From contig BDDD01000361.1 in the NCBI GenBank assembly GCA_001972305.1, forward strand, positions 465,140 through 529,139: a DNA stretch of 64,000 bases, read 5' to 3'. Position numbers and translations under genes: made by a program. The notes under the pieces are model-generated. The model saw nothing but the letters and a program-made list of their open reading frames with translations. It was not told the DNA's origin and ran no database searches. This stretch comes from Cephalotus follicularis (lineage: Eukaryota; Streptophyta; Magnoliopsida; Oxalidales; Cephalotaceae). Within the stretch, counting starts at the first letter, position 1. Each line of letters begins with the position of its first letter. Below, one piece after another: positions 56,529-64,000 of this stretch.

Positions 56529-59220
56529 TGTCACGTCCGGACCCAGCCCCGCTGGAATCCGTCGCGCCCGCTACGAGGCCAAGCCTTCTATCAGAGACTT
56601 GCCTAGTAGGTTCAGCAGAACAGAGTTTCAGAAAAGCATTTTAAAACAGAAAGTTTCTTCAAAACTGAAAAATTTCTTGAAAAACTTGAAAATAATTCTA
56701 ACTCTTAAAATTTTACGAAATCGGGCATGTAGTATTCGTTTATAGGACTATGCCCCCTGTAAATAAAAACACAATTTATAAAATCACACTCCCGAAAGAG
56801 AAAACAGTTTATAATGGGCTCAGCTCTCAACATATCACAATTTAAAAACAGAAAATAAGTAATGGGTTGGGCTCTGCCTCAACCATATTAACAGAACATA
56901 AAGCTAAACTAGGGCTCTGCCCTTTCAAACAAAACAAAAACAGTTATATAAAACCATAAGAAATGCAAAAATTAAATTGTTTATGCAATGATGATATGCA
57001 TATGTTGACTCTGGTAGCATGCCCTTTTTGGTCTCACCTCAGCAGATAGACTGACTCCAGCTGACAGAGCTCAGCAGACTAACCTGTCAGAACTAAAAAC
57101 AGAAAACAGAAGAGAGGGTTAGTCCACAGGACTAGTGAGATGGAACAAAATACTCAGTAGAGTATTTGCTCGCAATATAAAAATGTCCATGCAGAAAAGA
57201 TACAAAAGTATAAAACAATTGAAACAGAATAAAATTCAGAATCTGTTTTATAAACAGATCTAAGACAACTTAAACCGATTTATAAACAAAAGTTACCAGA
57301 ATCAACAGAAAGTTAAAATCTTTTCTCAAACCAGATTTAATTCCTCAGAATCTTAGATACATATACTATCTAACAAAGTTTAAGCAGAATAAACATATAA
57401 AGATGCAATGGGTCTACTAGGTAAGGTTGACGCCTGGGCCCCGTCGAGCCGAACGTCCAGCAGAACAGAAGGGCAATGATACCATCGTATCAAAGCATCA
57501 GAACAGAAAGTCTACCGTGTAGACAGTGCCTCTCATGGGCATCAGATATATAAGTAATACAATACCGAGATCCCAGAGCATCAAGATATATGTAAACCGA
57601 TTTCAGAAACACAGAATACAGAATCTCAGATTTTCTCAAAACAGACTTCAAACATATTTAAACAGATACAGAGATCGGCAGAGCCGTCAAAACAGATTTA
57701 AACAGATTCAGAAATCGTTTTCTTATCAAATACAGATATAACCAAAAATAGCGTCATACTATGACTATAACCATGCGAGCATTTGAAAATATTAAAAGAA
57801 AGTTCAGACATTAAAACTTAAACAGATTTCAGAAATGAACTAAAACCAAGTTCATTCAGATACAGAAAACAAATAAGCGAACACGCTTAAACATTCAAAC
57901 ATTTAAAAGCATCTCAAGATAAAAGGGTTAAAGAAAGGCGTTCCACTCACAGTACAGACGAGCGAGTCTCTCGACTGGTCTCCTCCATGGCCGACCTCAA
58001 CGGCAGGATCCTCTACCAACAAACAGACAGACAAACAGATAACAGACTATCAGAACTCAGACAGACAACAGACTACAGACATATCAGACTCAAACACGTA
58101 CAAACACGTGAAAAGCTTTATGCAATGAAATGCGTGCAGATGTCAGAAAACTATAACCGATCAATCCGGTTAACAGAACCGAAGTCAGATTATTAAAAAC
58201 GTCTTTTAAACCTCTTATTAAACACTCTTTCGAAATCATTAAAGTAAGTCCAAAATCATTAAAACTAGTCCAAGTTATCCAATTTCGAGTCATATAAGGA
58301 ATTCAAGTTCATTATACAGCAGAAACAGATACAGAATTACAGAAATCAGCGGAAAACAGAACTAACGTAAAAGAGTTCAGAATTTACCGAAAGTTTACGG
58401 AACGGAGCACGGAGTCAGAATTCCACAGCGAAACTGGAACAGATCACATCACCGCGGAGAACGGAGTCGGAAAACTGTCAGAAATTTCTCGCCGGAGGGT
58501 CGCTGGCGCGTGTGGCCGGAACGGCCGCGTTGACCGTGGCTGCCTTCGTCGGCGATTAGCGCTGCTGACGTCGTCAAGGGTCGGGGCCGGCACCGTTCGA
58601 ACGGTCGCGACGCCAGGAGTCCGAATCTGGGCTCGTCTTGCCGTGACGACCACCGGAGACGCCGGAACGAAGCAAAACAGTCGGAGAGAGAGAAGAGCTT
58701 ACCGGGCGCTCACGACGCGGTTGCTGGCGCCGAGGTTGGGTCCGGTGTGATCGGGAGGTTGAGGCGGTTCTGTTGGTACCCTCGCCGGCGTCAGATCGAC
58801 ACTGACGTCTGCGGCAGACGGCAGGATGCAGAGAGAGACGGGAGAGAGGAGAGAGAAAGTGGGAGAGATGAGAGAGAAAGTCCATAATTTCATAAAAATT
58901 TGCATTTTGACACATATATATATATAATTTCCACCATAACAGAATGAGTTTTGTCCAGAATTTAACCGTTACGGACAGAAATTGGATGTTGAGGACATAC
59001 CACTTGGCCTATTTTTCGAAATCAGCAGCAGTTTCAGTAAAATATTGTTTAATTTACGAAAATACAAATTTATTTCTTATGCAGAAAACCATCAGAATAA
59101 AATGATAAAAATTTAAATAATGTCTTGATGCATATCATGAATGCCAGAAAACAGATTAACAGACAGACAGACAGACAAAAACCCCGCAGGCTCACAGACA
59201 CCGAGGACACGGATGTCACA
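56529..59220 (-). mobile_element. Solo LTR, family X, copy 3 (2692 bp)
   Basis: TGTCACGTCCGG to GGATGTCACA with a perfect 5-bp duplication GTTTG (56524-56528, 59221-59225). Collinear with copies 1 and 2 throughout and in the same orientation: TATATATA near 58915-58927, CT-rich stretch 58820-58880, GC-rich leader 58380-58820. A 113-codon minus-strand frame (58915-58574) parallels the frame in copy 2. Confidence 0.88.
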
Positions 59221-60177
59221 GTTTGAGTCAATTATTACAAGTTTTGTTAAAAATTGATCCTCCCTCGGTATTTCAAAAAGCGTTAAACCCACTAAAACAC
59301 TAAGGAGTTTAAGTGCTGAAACACATGGGCCTCGGAATCAAGGCGCATAGGCGAGTCTTAAGGACGCTTTAGGCGCTCATTTTTAAAATACATCCGAGTT
59401 CGATAATAGGTTTTATACCTAAAAACTTGAATTTATAAGTTTTTTATGTTAAAATTCAATGTTTTACCATTGGTTTTTGTCCAACTTTGGAAAATACCCA
59501 AATTACCCTAATTCGAAATATCCAAAATTATTTCAATTTTGGTATCGAATACCTATATTAAATTCCATTTGATTTTGGATATAAGTATCCAATATCAATT
59601 TAACTTAAAACAAGTAATAGCTCAATACACAACTTTTGTACTATATTCAATAAGATATCTTTAAATATCTATTTGTGTTTGGAAATCGATATCTATAATC
59701 TCAATAAATTTAATATCAAATCTAATATTTGAAATCATAAGTTAAATTCGTAAGACTAATTTGAGACTCGTGCTCCGGTAAGTTATAGGAGAAGATATTC
59801 ATACCCAAAATTTGTTAACTACTAAAATTTTGTAGTATGAAAATATAAAATATGATGTATTGTAGTTACAACTTACAAGTACTCAAAATTATTTTAGTCC
59901 TAATTGTTATGAATGTTGATAAAGAGGTGGCACCAGCACAATAGTAAGTTGTGAAGAACTGTTCATAATATTATTTGTTTTGGGGTTGGTCAAGAATTTA
60001 ATCAAAAAATATTTTATTTCACACCTGTATAGAGGGTTATTTTAATAATTTCTAGATAAAATTTCATAAATTCAAACGTTTAATTTAACGTTCGATCTAT
60101 ATAGATCATTCTTATAAATTTTTAAAATAATTAGATAATTATAGATATTTTTTTTGTATAAATATACAGAAAAATTC
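59221..60177. other. AT-rich intergenic DNA
   Basis: No gene. A short GC-richer stretch at about 59345-59385 has GGCGCATAGGCGAG and TTTAGGCGCTC, of a kind seen in worn plant MITEs; not assigned. Confidence 0.45.
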
Positions 60178-60415
60178 AACTTAGAGGAGTTCCCGTGTCA
60201 ACCACTTCCATTCCTCTCATTAGACCATCTGTAGCACTCATAACCACAGCTCGAACTCGATTATTTCCTAATAATTGATGTACTTCACAAGTCACATTAT
60301 TTTGTTGATCGACGGTATCTCAACCCTTATCTATGAGAGTGTTGTAAATATTCGTGGGAAAAGCTACATCCAGTACTGGACCAATGATTTGGGCGATACG
60401 TCCTAAGTTTTTCTT
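60178..60415 (-). pseudogene. atpB: Plastid atpB fragment in nuclear DNA (NUPT)
   Basis: The minus strand encodes [43 protein letters not shown] and [19 protein letters not shown], the N-terminal part of the chloroplast ATP synthase beta subunit, about residues 18-95. Compared with the usual protein, four residues (GKMP) are missing and one codon has become a stop, so it is a decayed copy of transferred plastid DNA. It ends sharply on both sides in AT-rich DNA. Transfer through the mitochondrial genome cannot be excluded. Confidence 0.88.
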
Positions 60416-63400
60416 ATAAAAGAATTATAGTGAAACTCATATAACTGTTAAAATATTATAAAATAATTATAAATATCAATTAATTTAAAAATTTACTAAA
60501 GTGATTTATATATAAAAAACATTAAATTAAACAATTAAATTTATAAAATATTATTTAAAGTTTTTGAAATTATGGAAGGTTTAAAAGAAATAGTATTGAA
60601 TTTAATTTAGTGAGGAATCTGATCTGGGCGCTGCCATTGTTTAGCGAGAAAGATTCTGACCGATCGATTACTGTTTACTCCATGGAATACCTGCCGTTAT
60701 TACAGGTGGAAATACCTTTGTTTTTTGAAGATCAAATGTCCACTATACCCTTTTTAATTTCTTTTCCTTTTTTAACTAGGCATTAAAAGGATTTGGGAAA
60801 CATGTGGTCATTCCCTTTTTAAGTTTGGTTTAATCTCTCAATTCTTATCATAAATATAAATTAATTCACTAATTTAAATAATTAATCTAGAATATTTACT
60901 TTATTCAATAATTTAGTCTATTTTAATAAAATAACAAAAATCATTAATAAAATATCATATATTTGTCATATAAAGTTTGAAAACTACTATTAATATCAAA
61001 ATATCATTTTTTTCGTACATTTAGCTTCATCAATTAGCTAAATTGTAAAATTATAAACATAACATGTACGTGAAAGAGAAGTGAAAGTAAATGTTGTTAC
61101 ACATATGAAAAGAATATTATTTTGACATTAAAAATACTTTTATTCCTCATGTGATCAACACATGATGTTTTTGCAAATGATTTATGTTATTTTACTAGAA
61201 AATATATTGAAATGGACTAAATTATTGGATAAAGTGAAAATTCAAGATTACATTGTTTGTTTTTCAAACTAATGGTCTAATTTGTGATTGTGACCAAAAC
61301 TTGGGCACTAAATGTTATTTACTCTTTTTCAAATAAAATGATAGAAATTTCTTTAGACAAAATTAGATTCATTACACACGACAATAATAGTCATAACTAT
61401 AATGAAACGAACTAGAAGACAATTCGCATATGCAAAGACAAGCAAAGCTATGCATACAATAAAAAAAAATGAAAAAAGAATCACAAATTTATATCACAAT
61501 AAAAATTAAAAAAAGTGAATATGATGAACCATAATAAGCATATATTGAATCAAGCTTATGTGGTGATGATTTCAACCATTGAGCTATTTTTTGTATATAT
61601 AATTAAAGCGACTAATAACGTTATATATTTTAGTAATAATTAGAGATATTTAATCGACTTAAAAATCTGTATAAATGATCTATATGTATAAACTATCGAA
61701 TTCAATAATTAAATTTATAAAATATGAACCATAATAATCTCCTTTTTGATTAATCAACCACCTAAGATTGATCCACCACTAAGATAATCCATTATATTCA
61801 TTTTTTCTACAAAAATTAATGTAGAGTTTACACTAGAAACATTGCCGTCTAAAAATAGTTTTATCAAAAACTCCATAGGGTAATCTATTTAAAAAAAGGC
61901 ATGTTGACGTAGCTCTAGTCAACTTCTTAGTAATTCATAGTTTTTTTTTTTTTTTAATTCGTAAAATTCTTGTAAGATAGTGTTAAATGAGACAAAAGAA
62001 AAACGGCATATAGACGTAGCCCTAGTAACTTCTCAATATTATCAAACATTCATGTAACAGTATGCGGGGCCACAAATTTTATGAAGAAAACAAGAGTAAC
62101 ATTTCATGTTTCAACATATTTATGCAATAATCATGAGGTTGATTCGGGTTGTAGGATTTGAAATCTCTGTTAAGAAGATTTCTAAGTTAAAATCTTTTCA
62201 CATTTCTTTGTCATTATAATAAGGGAAAAAGTCATCTTTTTCAATTTATACAGTACGAGAGGTTATATATACGTCTCGAAATTTCATGATCCATAATATA
62301 TTTATAAAGTGATTGAGGTTCGGATCAATTACTTGATTAGAAAAAAACATTTTTATCGTTAACTTTTTTATTGAGTGACATATCAATTCATAACAAAAAA
62401 ATAATTATATTATAATAAAAGATAGATATGTAATTATTGGATATGTCTTATATTCAGAAACTCAGTTTGATTCAATCCCAGTATTCGACAAATTTTTATT
62501 TATGCGATGGGTTTATTCGTACTTTTAAGTATTAGGTTTTACCTATATATATGTACTTGTATACACGACTGAAGATTAAGCCGTATTCATAGTATATTTC
62601 TGATATATTCTATGATTTTTTCTTATATTAAGTTTTTTCATGTAAAATTTTGTGATCTTTACAATTTTAATATTGATTAATATATGTGTGTATATGATTT
62701 TACTAACAATAATGCGACATATTTTAACCGATTCATATTTGGTTAAGAAGAGCTCAATACATATTTTGTATAATGAAAAAAAAAAACAGAATTACCCATA
62801 CCGAAAAAGAGCATTCTTCATGCAAATTGGACAAATACTATTAGGCAACTTACCAAAAAGAAGGGAAAAAAAAAAACAGATGTCAATATTTCATGTAAAT
62901 GATTGAGCATGCACCATAATTAGAACAGAGGACGTAGAGAAATATTAAAATATCCAATATTGTTGTGTAATACCACAGAAAAATAGCAATAGCATTTTTT
63001 AGCCAGTTGGGTTTCAAGATCTGTTTTTTTTTGGTACAATGACAGGAAGGATGACGTGGGTTGATACAAGGTGGACATTGTATTAACTTATATTTCCTCA
63101 AATAGGAAGTTGAGTTACACATAACAGCCGGCAGTAATCGGAATGTAAAAGAAAAGATAATTGAAATCTGATGTGCCAGATTTTTTTATCTTTCCCAATA
63201 CCTAATATATCAAATTCAACTACTCCATCACTACATTCATAAGCAACTAGCTAGACACGGGGCCCCCAATTTGTTAGGGCAAAAGGTTCCCAAGAAATGG
63301 GTGAATAGTATGATTTGGAAGAAAGTAAGGAAGAATAGTAATTACCTATATTTTTCAAACTCAATTTTTCTTAAATTAGTATTTGGTAAAATTTTAACAA

Positions 63401-63719
63401 AAATACTTTTTTTTAATGAGTAAATGCATTTTTTAAACTGGACTGGTAAGATCAGTTAGAAAAATTCTTTTGTCAATCACATATTTATATACCATTTATA
63501 ATTTCATGTCCATTTGAGTTATTTAAATATCTACAGCAATTTTAAAAATATATTTACCAAACACATATTTACTCCAGAAACACTTTTCAGCTTTTTCACA
63601 GTATTTTTGACAACAGTACTTTTATGAAACACACTGGTGGTGATGGCACGTGAATATGATATAATAATAAATTAAATAGGTTTAATCTAAACTTTATTTA
63701 GTTATATTAATATTAATTC
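60416..63719. other. AT-rich intergenic DNA
   Basis: No gene recognised. Two related stretches near 61900-61945 and 62005-62050 share GGCAT...GACGTAGC.CTAGT...AACTTCT, a partial duplication. A less AT-rich stretch lies at 60615-60750, origin unknown. Confidence 0.45.
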
Positions 63720-63855
63720 ATAGAACTTGATTTAAGTTCGAGTTATATTTGGGTCAACTCGAATCCGACCTACTAAATACAACAGAACTTGATTCAAACT
63801 CGACTCAAATACGATAAAGACGCGATTCATTAATACCAATTACCACTCTTAATAT
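63720..63855. mobile_element. Possible MITE end related to the one at 19.2-19.4 kb
   Basis: The minus strand from about 63855 reads TAAGAGTGGTAATTGG followed by degenerate TCGAGTTTGA/CTCGAAC units. It resembles TAGGGCTGGCAATTCG at 19381 in start and composition. The match is weak, and the other end is not defined. Confidence 0.3.
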
Positions 63856-64000
63856 AATTTTTATTTTTTAATATATTTTTATTGATATTTTAATATTATT
63901 TATCATTTAAACATTATTTTATTTATGTTTGGACGGATCCATTTTATGTTTTTTTTCCTTCGGTCCAACCTGAACCCACCCAGGCTCAACCTATATATAG

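Noticed and set aside
61900-62050. Possible tandem repeat or regulatory array
   Set aside because: Only two diverged copies with a short shared core.

Overview
This is nuclear DNA of a flowering plant, almost certainly a eudicot. It is AT-rich and packed with nested LTR retrotransposons, and it carries one well-formed spliced plant gene, an Aux/IAA auxin-response repressor of the IAA8/IAA9 type, on the minus strand at 43.6-48.5 kb. No bacterial operon, CRISPR array, rRNA or tRNA gene was seen. Coordinates of LTRs and exons come from reading terminal dinucleotides, target-site duplications and splice signals by eye.

Layout. 1-1.26 kb: tail of a Copia element (RNase H end and 3' LTR). 1.9-14.3 kb: a broken Ty3/gypsy element of the Tat group (Retand-like, with an extra gene on the opposite strand), interrupted by an LTR-like block at 4.45-6.8 kb. 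Its second LTR is followed by a primer-binding site and a second gag start, so this was a tandem arrangement. 14.3-19.2 kb: a broken SIRE-like Copia element on the minus strand, with a solo LTR in its gag. 21.8-32.7 kb: a second Tat element on the minus strand whose right-hand LTR is inverted. 35.7-41.4 kb: an old minus-strand Copia element with a perfect 5-bp target duplication and a 2.6-kb solo LTR inside it. 43.6-48.5 kb: the IAA9-like gene, with a predicted long intron in its 5' UTR. 48.6-50.4 kb: just upstream of that gene, a Pack-MULE (9-bp target duplication) inside a MITE-like element; it carries the 5' end of a plastid pyruvate dehydrogenase E2 gene. 50.5-59.2 kb: three copies of one 2.7-2.85 kb LTR family, one nested in another, each with its own 5-bp target duplication. 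59.2-64 kb: AT-rich intergenic DNA with a 240-bp plastid atpB fragment at about 60.2-60.4 kb.

How it works together. Only the Aux/IAA gene is a convincing functional unit: EAR-type repression motif, degron, PB1 domain, five coding exons and intact splice sites. Everything else is fossil mobile DNA or transferred DNA. The most interesting points are the Pack-MULE with its captured gene start at the promoter of the auxin gene, a Leu-to-Pro difference from family consensus in the EAR motif, the inverted-LTR structure of the second Tat element, and palindromic CGTCGACG/CATCGATG arrays recurring in three apparently different LTR families. I found no clearly new biological system.
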